From: Flavobacterium sp. Sd200 | GTDB taxonomy: Bacteria; Bacteroidota; Bacteroidia; Flavobacteriales; Flavobacteriaceae | Length of the DNA: 64,000 nt | Assembly: GCF_009826935.1 (NCBI RefSeq) | Contig: NZ_WUMN01000006.1 | Location: 158,212 to 222,211, forward strand | Direction of reading: 5' to 3' | Part shown: in pieces, positions 17,858-26,162 of the stretch | Layout of the letters: each line of letters opens with the position of its first letter | How positions within the stretch are numbered: position 1 is the first letter of the stretch | The notes under the pieces: model-generated | What the model was told of the DNA's origin: nothing | The model's database searches: none | What the model saw: the letters and a program-made list of their open reading frames with translations, nothing else | Translations under genes and position numbers: made by a program

Positions 17858-18604
17858 TTAGTTCTCCGATTTAATCCAGTCGTAGCCTTTTTCCTCAAGT
17901 TCGTAGGCAAGTTCTTTACCGCCTGATTTTACTATTTTACCGTTGTAAAGTACGTGAACAAAATCCGGTACAATATAGTCAAGAAGCCTTTGATAGTGCG
18001 TAATCACAATAACGGCATTGTCTTCGTTACGCAGTTTGTTTACACCATTAGCCACAATACGAAGTGCATCAATGTCAAGACCTGAGTCAGTCTCGTCAAG
18101 AATAGCCACTTTAGGCTCCAGCATGGCCATCTGGAAAATTTCGTTACGTTTTTTCTCGCCACCCGAAAAACCCTCGTTAAGCGAACGCGAAAGGAACTTG
18201 CGGTCTATTTCTAAAAGTTCGCTTTTTTCGCGAATTAGCTTTAGCATTTCATTCGCCGGCATTTCTTCAAGACCGTTAGCTTTGCGGCTTTCATTAATGG
18301 CGGTTTTCATGAAGTTGGTTACCGATACTCCCGGTATCTCTACAGGATACTGGAATGACAGAAACACACCTTTGTGTGCTCTTTCTTCAGGAGCAAGTTC
18401 GCCGATGTCTTCGCCTTCAAGGATAATTTCGCCATCGGTTACCTCATAATTCTCATTACCGGCAATAACCGACGATAACGTACTTTTACCCGAACCGTTA
18501 GGTCCCATTATGGCATGAACTTCTCCGGCTTTAACCTCAAGGTTGATGCCTTTTAATATGTCTTTGTCTTCTACGCGTGCGTGTAGGTTTTTTATTGATA
18601 ACAT
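17858..18604 (-). CDS. sufC: Fe-S cluster assembly ATPase SufC
   Basis: The 248-residue ABC-type ATPase has Walker [10 protein letters not shown] at residues 34-42, the SufC-type signature FSGGEKKR, Walker [13 protein letters not shown] and the H-loop VITHYQR. It powers the SufBC2D scaffold and has no membrane partner. It lies between two S23-family genes in the suf operon; the upstream sufB junction contains the repeat-flanked unit at 18621-19023. Confidence 0.97.
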   Translation of the reverse strand: MLSIKNLHARVEDKDILKGINLEVKAGEVHAIMGPNGSGKSTLSSVIAGNENYEVTDGEIILEGEDIGELAPEERAHKGVFLSFQYPVEIPGVSVTNFMKTAINESRKANGLEEMPANEMLKLIREKSELLEIDRKFLSRSLNEGFSGGEKKRNEIFQMAMLEPKVAILDETDSGLDIDALRIVANGVNKLRNEDNAVIVITHYQRLLDYIVPDFVHVLYNGKIVKSGGKELAYELEEKGYDWIKSEN

Positions 18605-18620
18605 TAATTTGGAAATTTGT

Positions 18621-19023
18621 TAATTTGGAAATTTGAAAATTCCTGTACTTACTTTTGTTTTGATGTTATAATTATTTTATTCGCAATCCTTGATATATTT
18701 TGAAGTCTCGTAATTAAATCTTCCGGATTCGGATAATTTTCAGAGAATTTACATAATTCAAGCCAATAAAAAGTTTCCTCTATTTCTTTAGCTGCTATTT
18801 TAAATTTATGGATAAAATCAGCTTTACTTTCTGCATTTTGAGCTTCCCGTATATTTGCTCCGATGGATGTTCCCGATTTCAACAACTGATTTGCAATTAC
18901 AAATTTTTTGTTGTCTTGTAGTAATTCACAATATTTTACTATAAACAATGCAAATTCAAATGTTTGCGTAACAATTATATTTTGTTTAACTTCCATTCAA
19001 GGCATTTTCAAACTTTCAAATTA
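18621..19023. mobile_element. putative cassette 2: S23-family gene between 23-bp imperfect inverted repeats
   Basis: TAATTTGGAAATTTGAAAATTCC segment at 18621-18643 matches the reverse complement of 19001-19023 at 20 of 23 positions. The arms are AATTTG-type repeats, different in sequence from those of cassette 1. The unit lies in the sufB-sufC junction, and its outer end begins at the sufB stop codon. Confidence 0.5.
18649..18996 (-). CDS. four helix bundle protein (S23/IVP family), copy 2
   Basis: This 115-residue protein belongs to a second branch of the four-helix-bundle family: FALFIVKYCELL, QLLKSGTSIGANIREAQNAE, FKIAAKEIEETFYWLEL and RLQNISRIANKII. The SIGANI core corresponds to SISSNIAEG in copies 1 and 3. 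It sits between sufB and sufC in operon orientation. Its divergence from its neighbours argues against a simple local triplication and for independent insertions. Confidence 0.85.
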   Translation of the reverse strand: MEVKQNIIVTQTFEFALFIVKYCELLQDNKKFVIANQLLKSGTSIGANIREAQNAESKADFIHKFKIAAKEIEETFYWLELCKFSENYPNPEDLITRLQNISRIANKIIITSKQK

Positions 19024-19037
19024 TCTCATTTTCAAAT

Positions 19038-20486
19038 TTACCCTACAGATCCTTCCAAGCTTATCTCCAATAACTTCTGCGCCTCCACGGCAAATTCCAT
19101 AGGCAGCTTGTTCAATACATCTTTGCTAAAGCCATTTACAATAAGGGCAATAGCTTTTTCTGTAGGAATGCCGCGCTGGTTACAGTAAAACACCTGGTCT
19201 TCGCCAATTTTACTGGTGGTAGCCTCATGTTCTATTTTTGCCGTCGTATTTTTCGACTCAATATAAGGGAAAGTATGCGCGCCACAGTTATTGCCCATAA
19301 GCAGCGAGTCGCACTGGCTAAAGTTGCGCGCATTCTCTGCACGGCTGCCTATTTGCACTAACCCTCGGTAACTGTTTTGCGACTTACCCGCACTGATACC
19401 TTTAGAAATAATAGTACTCTTAGTGTTTTTGCCAAGGTGTATCATTTTCGTGCCTGTATCGGCCTGCTGGTAGTTGTTGGTAACGGCAATAGAGTAAAAC
19501 TCGCCTACCGAATTATCTCCTTTAAGCACGCAGCTCGGGTATTTCCAGGTAACGGCACTACCGGTTTCTACCTGTGTCCAGGATATTTTAGCGTTCTTTT
19601 CGCAAAGCCCGCGCTTGGTTACAAAGTTAAATACACCGCCTTTACCGTCTTTGTTCCCTGGGAACCAGTTTTGCACCGTGCTGTATTTAATCTCGGCATC
19701 ATCCAGGGCAATAAGTTCTACTACGGCAGCGTGAAGCTGGTTCTCATCACGGCTTGGGGCAGTACAACCTTCAAGGTAGCTTACATAGCTTCCTTCATCG
19801 GCCACTACAAGCGTGCGCTCAAACTGACCCGTTCCGGCCTGGTTGATTCGGAAGTAAGTGCTTAGCTCCATAGGGCAGCGCACCCCCTTAGGGATATAGC
19901 AAAACGAACCGTCGCTAAACACAGCCGAGTTTAGGGCTGCATAAAAATTATCTTTTTGAGGCACCACAGTGCCCAAATATTTCTTAACCAACTCCGGATG
20001 CTCTTTTATAGCCTCAGATATTGAGCAGAAAATAATACCTTTTTCGGCAAGTGTTTTCTTAAATGTAGTGGCCACCGAAACAGAGTCCATTACAATATCA
20101 ACCGCTACACCTGTCAGCTTTTTTTGTTCGTCTATAGAGATGCCCAGTTTTTTGAATGTTTCAAGCAACTCGGGGTCTACCTCGTCAAGGCTCTCATATT
20201 TTGCCTTTTTAAGCGGTGCCGAGTAATACGATATTGCCTGAAAATCAGGTTTTTCATAATGTACGTTTGCCCACTCCGGCTCAATCATCTGCACCCATGC
20301 ACGATATGCTTCAAGGCGCCATTCGGTCATCCACTCAGGTTCTTCTTTCTTTTTAGAAAGGGCACGCACAATGTCTTCACTCAACCCGTTAGGGAAAGTG
20401 TCACTCTCTATATCAGTATAAAAACCGTACTCATACTCTTTGGTCTCGAGTTCGATCTTTAATTCCTCTTCTGTGTATTTGCTCAT
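19038..20486 (-). CDS. sufB: Fe-S cluster assembly protein SufB
   Basis: The 482-residue protein has the SufB hallmarks: [79 protein letters not shown] and a C-terminal [17 protein letters not shown]. With SufC and SufD it forms the scaffold that receives sulfur and iron. It is second in the operon, after the HesB/IscA gene. S23-family genes occupy both of its flanking junctions. Confidence 0.97.
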   Translation of the reverse strand: MSKYTEEELKIELETKEYEYGFYTDIESDTFPNGLSEDIVRALSKKKEEPEWMTEWRLEAYRAWVQMIEPEWANVHYEKPDFQAISYYSAPLKKAKYESLDEVDPELLETFKKLGISIDEQKKLTGVAVDIVMDSVSVATTFKKTLAEKGIIFCSISEAIKEHPELVKKYLGTVVPQKDNFYAALNSAVFSDGSFCYIPKGVRCPMELSTYFRINQAGTGQFERTLVVADEGSYVSYLEGCTAPSRDENQLHAAVVELIALDDAEIKYSTVQNWFPGNKDGKGGVFNFVTKRGLCEKNAKISWTQVETGSAVTWKYPSCVLKGDNSVGEFYSIAVTNNYQQADTGTKMIHLGKNTKSTIISKGISAGKSQNSYRGLVQIGSRAENARNFSQCDSLLMGNNCGAHTFPYIESKNTTAKIEHEATTSKIGEDQVFYCNQRGIPTEKAIALIVNGFSKDVLNKLPMEFAVEAQKLLEISLEGSVG

Positions 20487-20490
20487 TTTT

Positions 20491-20929
20491 TAGTTTAAAT
20501 GTTTAAAGTTTAAATGTTATAAAGTACTTAGCAGGTACTTTATAAAACCACTTAATAACTTTGATATATCACTCACCTTTAAACTCAGATTGTCAAATTC
20601 TTCATTAGAAATATAACCTAAATCTGAAGCTAAATAAAGTTGTGAACGAAATTCTCCGGCTGATGCCTTTGCAATGTAAAGAAACCTGATAAACTCTTTA
20701 GCTGTCTCTCTTTCAAAACCTTCGGCAATATTAGAAGAAATTGATACGCTTGATCTCCGCATTTGGTCTCTCAAACCATAATCTTTTGCAAAAATCTCAT
20801 TATTATTAGTAACCCTGTAAATTTCTGTGTTAAGTTCTCTTGCTTTTTGCCAGGCAATAATTTCTTCGAAAGAATTTAATTTAGCCATGTCGGAACTTTA
20901 AAAACATTGAACATTTTCACTTTCAACTA
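20491..20929. mobile_element. putative cassette 3: S23-family gene between degenerate inverted repeats
   Basis: The 36-bp segments 20491-20526 and 20894-20929 are imperfect reverse complements, about two thirds identical by eye and needing small gaps. Both begin TAGTT at the outer end; on the right the TAG is the stop codon of the hesB-type gene. Less clear than cassettes 1 and 2. Confidence 0.35.
20517..20888 (-). CDS. four helix bundle protein (S23/IVP family), copy 3
   Basis: The 123-residue protein is about 60% identical by eye to copy 1 (FNSFEEI/LNSFEEI, RSSVSISSNIAEGFERET, FLYIAKASAGEFRSQLY, LLSGFIKYL). It lies between the hesB-type gene and sufB. The overall architecture, a single short gene in operon orientation enclosed by inverted AT-rich arms, is the same as at the other two suf junctions. 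Confidence 0.9.
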   Translation of the reverse strand: MAKLNSFEEIIAWQKARELNTEIYRVTNNNEIFAKDYGLRDQMRRSSVSISSNIAEGFERETAKEFIRFLYIAKASAGEFRSQLYLASDLGYISNEEFDNLSLKVSDISKLLSGFIKYLLSTL

Positions 20930-21256
20930 GAGAGAGAAACTCTCCCCACACCCACAGGTTCTGCTGGCGTTAGGGTTGTTAAAAACAAAGCCTTTGCCGT
21001 TAAGTCCGCCGCTAAACTCCAGTATAGTACCGGCAAGGTAAAGCACACTTTTTTTGTCTACGGCTATTTTAACGCCATTATCTTCAAATACCTTATCGCT
21101 TTCGTTAACCGCATTGTCAAATTTCAGTTCGTATGACAGGCCGGAACACCCGCCGCTTTTTACCCCTACCCTTATATAATCGGTAGCAGCATTAAAGCCA
21201 TCATCTTCCATAAGCATAATAGCCCTTTTCTTTGCTGAATCAGATACTTTTATCAT
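20927..21256 (-). CDS. HesB/IscA/SufA-type iron-sulfur cluster carrier
   Basis: The 109-residue protein has the A-type carrier cysteines: C37 in SGGCSGLSY and C101/C103 in the C-terminal CGCGESF. These proteins accept clusters from SufBCD and hand them to apo-enzymes. It is the first gene of the suf operon, with a clear promoter 36 bp upstream of its ATG (TTG-N18-TATCTTTG). Confidence 0.95.
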   Translation of the reverse strand: MIKVSDSAKKRAIMLMEDDGFNAATDYIRVGVKSGGCSGLSYELKFDNAVNESDKVFEDNGVKIAVDKKSVLYLAGTILEFSGGLNGKGFVFNNPNASRTCGCGESFSL

Positions 21257-21291
21257 AATTTCAATCCTTTACAATTAGTGTAAATTTAGTG

Positions 21292-21320
21292 CAAAGATAC
21301 CACATTTTTGCGTAAAGCAA
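21292..21320 (-). promoter_or_regulatory. promoter of the suf operon
   Basis: The minus strand reads TTG (21318-21320), an 18-bp spacer, then TATCTTTG (21292-21299). The start would be near 21285, leaving a leader of about 29 nt before the hesB-type gene. Confidence 0.75.
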
Positions 21321-21462
21321 TAAGCGGTACCTTATTTATGTATATAGCAGTATAAGCAATAGTTATACCACACTATTAATATTTATTGTCTAAAGAAATT
21401 TATAATGAAATAAAAAGATTTAAATGCCATAAGGAACCTAATAGCACAAAGCGAATAAATTC

Positions 21463-22245
21463 TTAGCACTCTTTAAAGAAAGCGAGCGTTTCTTTAAGCA
21501 ATGCTTCCCGGTTTTCTATATGACTCATGTGGCCATGAGGGTAGGTAACCAATTTCACGTCGGTGCCCTCTGCCTGGTCGGCATGTTCGGCATATATAAG
21601 GCTTTGGTCTTTTTGACCCAAAACCAGCAGTTTGGCATAAGGCCCAAAATGGAGTAGCACTTCTCTGTCTTTTCTGATTTTCATGCCTTCGAGCGCAGCA
21701 ACAATGCCCTGCAAAGGAGTTTTTAGAGCTTCTTCGCGAAGTGCCTCAATATCAGCAGCAAATTTTTCTCGATTCTCTTCGCTGAATAAATTAGCTATAG
21801 ACATACGCACAAAAGCAGTGTGGTTTTGTTTAACGGCAGCAATCGCACGGTCGCGGTTGATTTTACGCTCGTCGCTGTCGGCTCTCGAAGTCGAGTTTTG
21901 AAGCACGATACCCTTAACTGTGTCGGCATACAGTTCGGCATAGGCCAAAGCCACGTAGCCTCCCATTGAATGCCCCATTAAAATGGCCTTGCGAATGCGA
22001 AGGTGGCTTAGCACCGCCTGAACAGCATCGGCCATATCTTCCATAGTGTGCACATAGCCCAGGCATCCGGTTTGACCATGGCCTAAAAGATCTATGGTAA
22101 TAACCCTGTATTTTTTGGCATATTCTTCTGTAAAAACATTCCACATACTGCTGTTTTCTAAAAAACCGTGCAAAAGCACTATCGCAGTGCCTTTGCCGGT
22201 TTCGTTATAGGCTATGTTAATGTTTTTGTATTGAAGCTGTTTCAT
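21463..22245 (-). CDS. alpha/beta fold hydrolase
   Basis: The 260-residue enzyme has the oxyanion region LLHGFLEN, the nucleophile elbow GHSMGG (Ser93), an acid in LVLGQKDQSL and the histidine region PHGHMSHIE. No signal peptide is seen, so it is cytoplasmic. The sequence resembles the generic esterase/MhpC-like group; the substrate cannot be told. It lies downstream of the azoreductase gene on the same strand, 86 bp apart, possibly with its own promoter. Confidence 0.9.
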   Translation of the reverse strand: MKQLQYKNINIAYNETGKGTAIVLLHGFLENSSMWNVFTEEYAKKYRVITIDLLGHGQTGCLGYVHTMEDMADAVQAVLSHLRIRKAILMGHSMGGYVALAYAELYADTVKGIVLQNSTSRADSDERKINRDRAIAAVKQNHTAFVRMSIANLFSEENREKFAADIEALREEALKTPLQGIVAALEGMKIRKDREVLLHFGPYAKLLVLGQKDQSLIYAEHADQAEGTDVKLVTYPHGHMSHIENREALLKETLAFFKEC

Positions 22246-22331
22246 GTTTTTTAATACACACCCTGTGTGCTACAGGCGTACATTTGCAAAAATAAATCAT
22301 CTGTGCCAATACAGCAATATGTACCTCTTAA

Positions 22332-22931
22332 TTATATGCTAATACTCTCAATAGCTTTTTGTAGCGAGGTTTCCTGTATGCCCGGTATTTTTGTTCCTTC
22401 GGCACGAATAACCTCTACATCGGTAACGCCAATAAACCACAGTACGTTTTTTAGATATGGGGTTGCATGGTCATAAGCTGCCATTGGCCCGTCTGAATAT
22501 ACACCTCCTGATGCCAGTGCTATATAAACTTTTTTGCCTTGTACTAAGCCTTCAGGTCCGTTGGCACTATAGCTAAATGTTACTCCTGCCTGTACAATAT
22601 TGTCTAACCACACTTTTAACGATGAGGGCACCCCGAAGTTTATAAACGGCAGGCTTATAACAACAATATCTGAAGCCAAAAGCTGTTCAACAGCTTTGGT
22701 AGCATGTGCCAATTCGGAAATTTCCTGTTCAGTTCGCAAATGTAATGGTGTCATGAGTGCATTAGTGCGGCTTTCGTTTAAGTGCAAAAGCGGATCGGTT
22801 TCAAGGTTGAGCGTAGTAACCGTACTGCCGGGGTTGGTATTGGTTACACGGTTGATTATTTCGTTGCCCAACCGGGTACTTACAGATTCTGCGCCTCTTG
22901 TACTGCTGATAATGTGCAGGATATTTTTCAT
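22332..22931 (-). CDS. FMN-dependent NADH-azoreductase (AzoR family)
   Basis: The 199-residue flavodoxin-fold protein has the AzoR pattern: ISSTRGAESVSTRLG for FMN phosphate binding, PFINFGVPSSLKVWLDNI, and VYIALASGGVYSDGP. These enzymes reduce quinones and azo compounds. It is divergent from a HxlR-type regulator gene, and inverted repeats typical of HxlR/YodB operators overlap its -33 region, so electrophile- or quinone-induced expression is likely. Confidence 0.92.
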   Translation of the reverse strand: MKNILHIISSTRGAESVSTRLGNEIINRVTNTNPGSTVTTLNLETDPLLHLNESRTNALMTPLHLRTEQEISELAHATKAVEQLLASDIVVISLPFINFGVPSSLKVWLDNIVQAGVTFSYSANGPEGLVQGKKVYIALASGGVYSDGPMAAYDHATPYLKNVLWFIGVTDVEVIRAEGTKIPGIQETSLQKAIESISI

Positions 22932-22959
22932 TCGGTTAATTTTAAAATTGTTAATTGGT

Positions 22960-22967
22960 CAAAATTA
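22960..22967 (-). promoter_or_regulatory. -7 box (TAATTTTG) of the azoreductase gene
   Basis: The minus strand reads TAATTTTG, 28 bp before the ATG. The upstream TTTTTG -33 region is inside the inverted repeat ACTTT-CAA-AAAGT (22977-22989), so a repressor bound there would block polymerase. Confidence 0.55.
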
Positions 22968-22976
22968 TTTATATTT

Positions 22977-23017
22977 ACTTTCAAAAAGTTAGTAGTTTAC
23001 TATAGGTTAGTAGTAAC
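22977..23017. promoter_or_regulatory. three small inverted repeats, candidate HxlR operators
   Basis: ACTTT-CAA-AAAGT (22977-22989), TAGTA-GTT-TACTA (22990-23002) and GTTA-GTAG-TAAC (23006-23017) follow one another in the intergenic region between azoreductase and hxlR genes. YodB/HxlR-family repressors bind TACT/AGTA-type dyads of this kind. Confidence 0.5.
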
Positions 23018-23037
23018 ATAAAAGTTAGTGATCTTAA

Positions 23038-23406
23038 ATGATGGAAGAGCCAATAACATTTCCGGGAGTAAATACACAAGCCTGCAGCGTAAGACTTAAT
23101 GCCGTGGGCGATGCTTTGTATGTAATAGGGGGCAAGTGGAAACTGCGTATTATAATAGCATTATCTGAAGGGCACAGGCGATTTAACGAGTTGCAAAGAG
23201 CTATAGAAGGTATATCTGCAAAGGTGCTGAGCAACGAATTAAAAGACCTTGAAATAAACGGTTTTGTAAAACGTACCGTTCATACTGGCACTCCTGTGGT
23301 GGTAGAATATGAACCCACCGCCTATACCGGAAGCCTGCACAATGTGCTTACAGCCCTTGCCGAGTGGGGGATGATGCACCGCGAAAAACTGAGAAGAGAA
23401 GGGTAA
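23038..23406 (+). CDS. HxlR family winged-helix transcriptional regulator
   Basis: The 122-residue protein has the HxlR core: VIGGKWKLRIIIALSEGHRRFNELQR, GISAKVLSNELKDLE, and the C-terminal EWGMMHREKL. A single cysteine (Cys16 in NTQACSV) occupies the position of the redox-sensing Cys of YodB-type members. It probably represses itself and the divergent azoreductase gene and releases on quinone or diamide stress. Two adjacent ATG codons (23038, 23041) could start it. Confidence 0.92.
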   Translation: MMEEPITFPGVNTQACSVRLNAVGDALYVIGGKWKLRIIIALSEGHRRFNELQRAIEGISAKVLSNELKDLEINGFVKRTVHTGTPVVVEYEPTAYTGSLHNVLTALAEWGMMHREKLRREG

Positions 23407-23461
23407 ATCAATTAATAAATCTTTAACGCTCAAAATAACTTTACATACCCGTCTTTCCTAA

Positions 23462-23489
23462 TTGTTTCCTATTTGCGCAAATAGTTTTG
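23462..23489 (+). promoter_or_regulatory. promoter with central palindrome for the outer-membrane protein gene
   Basis: TTG (23462-23464), a 17-bp spacer, then TAGTTTTG (23482-23489). The perfect palindrome ATTTGCGCAAAT at 23471-23482 fills the spacer, a good place for a repressor or activator site. Confidence 0.6.
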
Positions 23490-23507
23490 TGGGCAAATAG
23501 AACAATT

Positions 23508-24335
23508 ATGAAGAAGATATTTGCCCTTACTGCCCTTGTTTTTGCATTTTGTGTTGCAAACGCACAATCATTATCCGATACTATTCCTAAAACCGATGTG
23601 CCCAAAAAGCCATTAAAGCTTAGTCATGCCGAGCCATTGTATATAGACCTTATCCGCGATCTTGGAGCGTGCAAAGGTGAACGAGAACTGAACCTTGGCT
23701 TTGGTATTAACAACGAAAAAGAATATGTTACCTACAGCGGTTTTGCCGAATATGAATTTGCCATTGCCAACAGGCTGGGACTGGAGGTTGAAGTTCCGTT
23801 CGAAATGTATTCGCATACCAATTCACATCCGCAGGGTTCGCTTCCGGCTAATAGGGTAGAGGGTATAAAGCTGGCTACCCAATATACTTTTTTAGTGTCG
23901 GCAAAGTACCAAACTTCTATGGCGGTGGGTTATATTCAGGAAATGGAATTCTCGTCGCTACCCGACATAGACCATCATGGCAAATTGTTTGAAGGCACTG
24001 TTTACAACCCCATTTTTATTGCGGCCAAACGGCTTACACCACACATACATACTTTGTTGTACACCGGCCCCATGATTCGTCAAACTTTTGAAACCAACGA
24101 GTGGAACACGTCGTTAGACGTTAATGCTAACCTTCACTATGTATTTACTAACGGCAACTTTGCAGGTTTGGAAACCAACATGGAGTTTTTAGACGGCAAA
24201 CCCTCTTTTGTGCTGCATCCGCAATTTAAGGTAGCATTTTCTAAAAAAGTTAGTTTAGGCATTGTAGCGGGGTTACCACTATCGGGCAATAATCATACTA
24301 TTAGCGGAATGACAAGGATGATATGGGTGCCGTGA
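23508..24335 (+). CDS. outer-membrane beta-barrel protein of unknown function
   Basis: From the ATG at 23508 the protein has 275 residues with a signal peptide (MKKIFALTALVFAFCVANAQ). The mature part starts near the conserved HAEPLYIDLIRDLGA motif and continues as alternating strands (ELNLGFGINN, FAIANRLGLEVEVPFE, YQTSMAVGYIQE) to a terminal VP. Related proteins are widespread in Bacteroidota and, I believe, sometimes mislabelled as purine-synthesis enzymes; nothing enzymatic is visible. The start is set by the promoter at 23462-23489, which excludes the in-frame codon at 23487. Confidence 0.75.
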   Translation: MKKIFALTALVFAFCVANAQSLSDTIPKTDVPKKPLKLSHAEPLYIDLIRDLGACKGERELNLGFGINNEKEYVTYSGFAEYEFAIANRLGLEVEVPFEMYSHTNSHPQGSLPANRVEGIKLATQYTFLVSAKYQTSMAVGYIQEMEFSSLPDIDHHGKLFEGTVYNPIFIAAKRLTPHIHTLLYTGPMIRQTFETNEWNTSLDVNANLHYVFTNGNFAGLETNMEFLDGKPSFVLHPQFKVAFSKKVSLGIVAGLPLSGNNHTISGMTRMIWVP

Positions 24336-24373
24336 TGGATAAATTTGGTACAAGATTTGTGTTTTTCAAAGAT

Positions 24374-24829
24374 ATGGACGATTTGATGAAGAAGGAGCAA
24401 CGAAGCAAAATGATGCGAGCTATTAAAAGTAAAAACACAGCAATAGAAGTCCGTTTAGCTAAAGCATTATGGCACAAAGGCTATAGGTATAGGAAAAATG
24501 ATAAATCGGTTTTTGGGACACCAGATCTTGTGTTTAAAAAATATAAGATTGCTGTTTTTGTCGATGGAGAATTTTTTCACGGTCACGATTGGGAAACAAA
24601 GAAAACAAAACTCAAAGAAAACCGGGATTATTGGATTTCAAAAATAGAGAGAAATATGGAACGTGACAGGCAAGTTAATGAATATCTATTGTCAAAAGGA
24701 TGGAAAGTATTACGCTTTTGGGGAAAGGATATTAAATCGAATCTGTCTGTTTGTGTTAAAGTCATTGTAAATGAGATTGATGAAATGAGGTGCAAAATTT
24801 TTTATTTAGATGCTATAAAAAATCTATGA
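24374..24829 (+). CDS. vsr: very short patch repair endonuclease (Vsr)
   Basis: The 151-residue protein aligns with Vsr: EQRSKMMRAIKSKNTAIE, the catalytic Asp in FGTPDLVF, DGEFFHGHDW at the position of the E. coli FWHHHHC segment, IERNMERDR, and GWKVLRFW. Vsr nicks T:G mismatches arising from deamination of 5-methylcytosine. Start chosen at 24374 because it gives the same nine residues before RSK as E. coli Vsr; an upstream ATG at 24323 would overlap the preceding gene. The zinc-binding Cys of the E. coli enzyme seem absent. It precedes a C5-methylase gene by 64 bp, its natural partner, and is AT-richer than flanking core genes. Confidence 0.88.
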   Translation: MDDLMKKEQRSKMMRAIKSKNTAIEVRLAKALWHKGYRYRKNDKSVFGTPDLVFKKYKIAVFVDGEFFHGHDWETKKTKLKENRDYWISKIERNMERDRQVNEYLLSKGWKVLRFWGKDIKSNLSVCVKVIVNEIDEMRCKIFYLDAIKNL

Positions 24830-24893
24830 GAGATTCCTTTTTTTCTTGAATTATATACTTTAGATTTGTAACCAATGCATAAGGTTACACAAT

Positions 24894-26162
24894 ATGGTTA
24901 TAAAAGATTATTATACATTAGCGGAGGCTTCTGAACTTATCGGAAAAGACAAGAGTACATTGAGAAGGTGGGATAATGAGGGTAAGTTACCTGCTGTACG
25001 CGAACCGATGAGCAACTATCGTGTTTACAGAAGAGAGGATTTGTTGCCTTTTAAAGAGTTTTATTCTGACATTTCGGAGACGATCTCAAATTTTGTTGAA
25101 CCTAAAGGTCTATATACTGTTTTAGAACTTTTTGCTGGAGCAGGCGGCCTTGCTATTGGTTTGGAACAGGCTGGAATTAAATGTGTTGCGTTAAATGAAA
25201 TCGATAAATGGGCGTGTGAAACGTTACGTGCTAATCGCCCAAACTGGAAAGTGCTGGAAGGTGATGTAAGGAACTTTGATTTTAAAAAATATGAAAATCA
25301 AGTTGATGTCGTTACCGGCGGATTTCCCTGTCAGTCATTTAGCTATGCAGGCAAAAGACTTGGTTTAGAAGATGCACGCGGAACATTATTTTATGAATTT
25401 GCTCGAGCTGTAAAGGAGGTAAAACCACTGATATGTGTTGGAGAGAATGTAAAAGGCTTACTTAACCACGATGGTGGTAAAACACTTGAAGGAATGATAT
25501 CTATTCTAGATGAGATTGGCTATAAAGTAGTGCCTGTAGAGGTATTAAAAGCCATTAAATATAATGTTCCTCAAAAAAGAGAGCGATTGATTTTGGTGGG
25601 AGTGCGCAAGGATGTTGAGGTTCAATATGAATATCCTAAGCCCTACAAAAAAATCTACACGCTTGCAGATGCCTTGAAAAAAGGCACGCTTTATAATTCA
25701 GATGTTCCATATTCTGTTGGTGCTAAATACCCTAATAGCAAGAAAGAAGTTTTAGACCTAGTCCCACAGAAAGGATATTGGAGGGATTTACCTATTGAAA
25801 TACAAAAAAGCTTTATGGGTAAAAGTTTTTATTTAGGCGGTGGAAAAACAGGAATGGCTAGACGTATAGGATGGGATGAACCTTGTCTAACCTTAACCTG
25901 CAGCCCTGCACAAAAACAAACGGAACGTTGCCATCCTGAAGAAACAAGGCCGTTTACCGTACGCGAATATGCAAGGATACAAACATTTCCAGATGAATGG
26001 CAATTTAAAGGATCATCTGCACATCAATACAAACAGATAGGAAATGCTGTGCCTGTTAATTTAGGCAAAGAGATTGGGTATTCTATTGTAAGTTTTTTGA
26101 ATAAGGTTTACAATTTATCAAATTCAAACAAATCGGATTTAGTAACTTCATCGGTAAGTTGA
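24894..26162 (+). CDS. DNA (cytosine-5) methyltransferase with N-terminal MerR-type HTH
   Basis: The 422-residue protein fuses a MerR/excisionase-like helix-turn-helix (residues 3-55: ASELIGKDKSTLRRWDNEG, YRVYRREDLLPF) to a complete C5-methylase. Motif I LELFAGAGG is at 77-85, motif IV PCQSF with catalytic Cys146, motif VI ENVKGL, motif VIII QKRERLI, motif IX REYARIQTFPDEW and motif X GNAVPVNLG. It is the protecting methylase of the R-M system. The HTH may let it regulate its own promoter, as the N-terminal HTH of other C5-methylases does. Its 3' end overlaps the convergent restriction gene by 55 bp. Confidence 0.93.
   Translation: MVIKDYYTLAEASELIGKDKSTLRRWDNEGKLPAVREPMSNYRVYRREDLLPFKEFYSDISETISNFVEPKGLYTVLELFAGAGGLAIGLEQAGIKCVALNEIDKWACETLRANRPNWKVLEGDVRNFDFKKYENQVDVVTGGFPCQSFSYAGKRLGLEDARGTLFYEFARAVKEVKPLICVGENVKGLLNHDGGKTLEGMISILDEIGYKVVPVEVLKAIKYNVPQKRERLILVGVRKDVEVQYEYPKPYKKIYTLADALKKGTLYNSDVPYSVGAKYPNSKKEVLDLVPQKGYWRDLPIEIQKSFMGKSFYLGGGKTGMARRIGWDEPCLTLTCSPAQKQTERCHPEETRPFTVREYARIQTFPDEWQFKGSSAHQYKQIGNAVPVNLGKEIGYSIVSFLNKVYNLSNSNKSDLVTSSVS

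Noticed and set aside
20889..20926. Riboswitch or attenuator in the suf junctions
   Set aside because: The inverted arms are explained better as cassette ends; no known riboswitch core or T-run is present.
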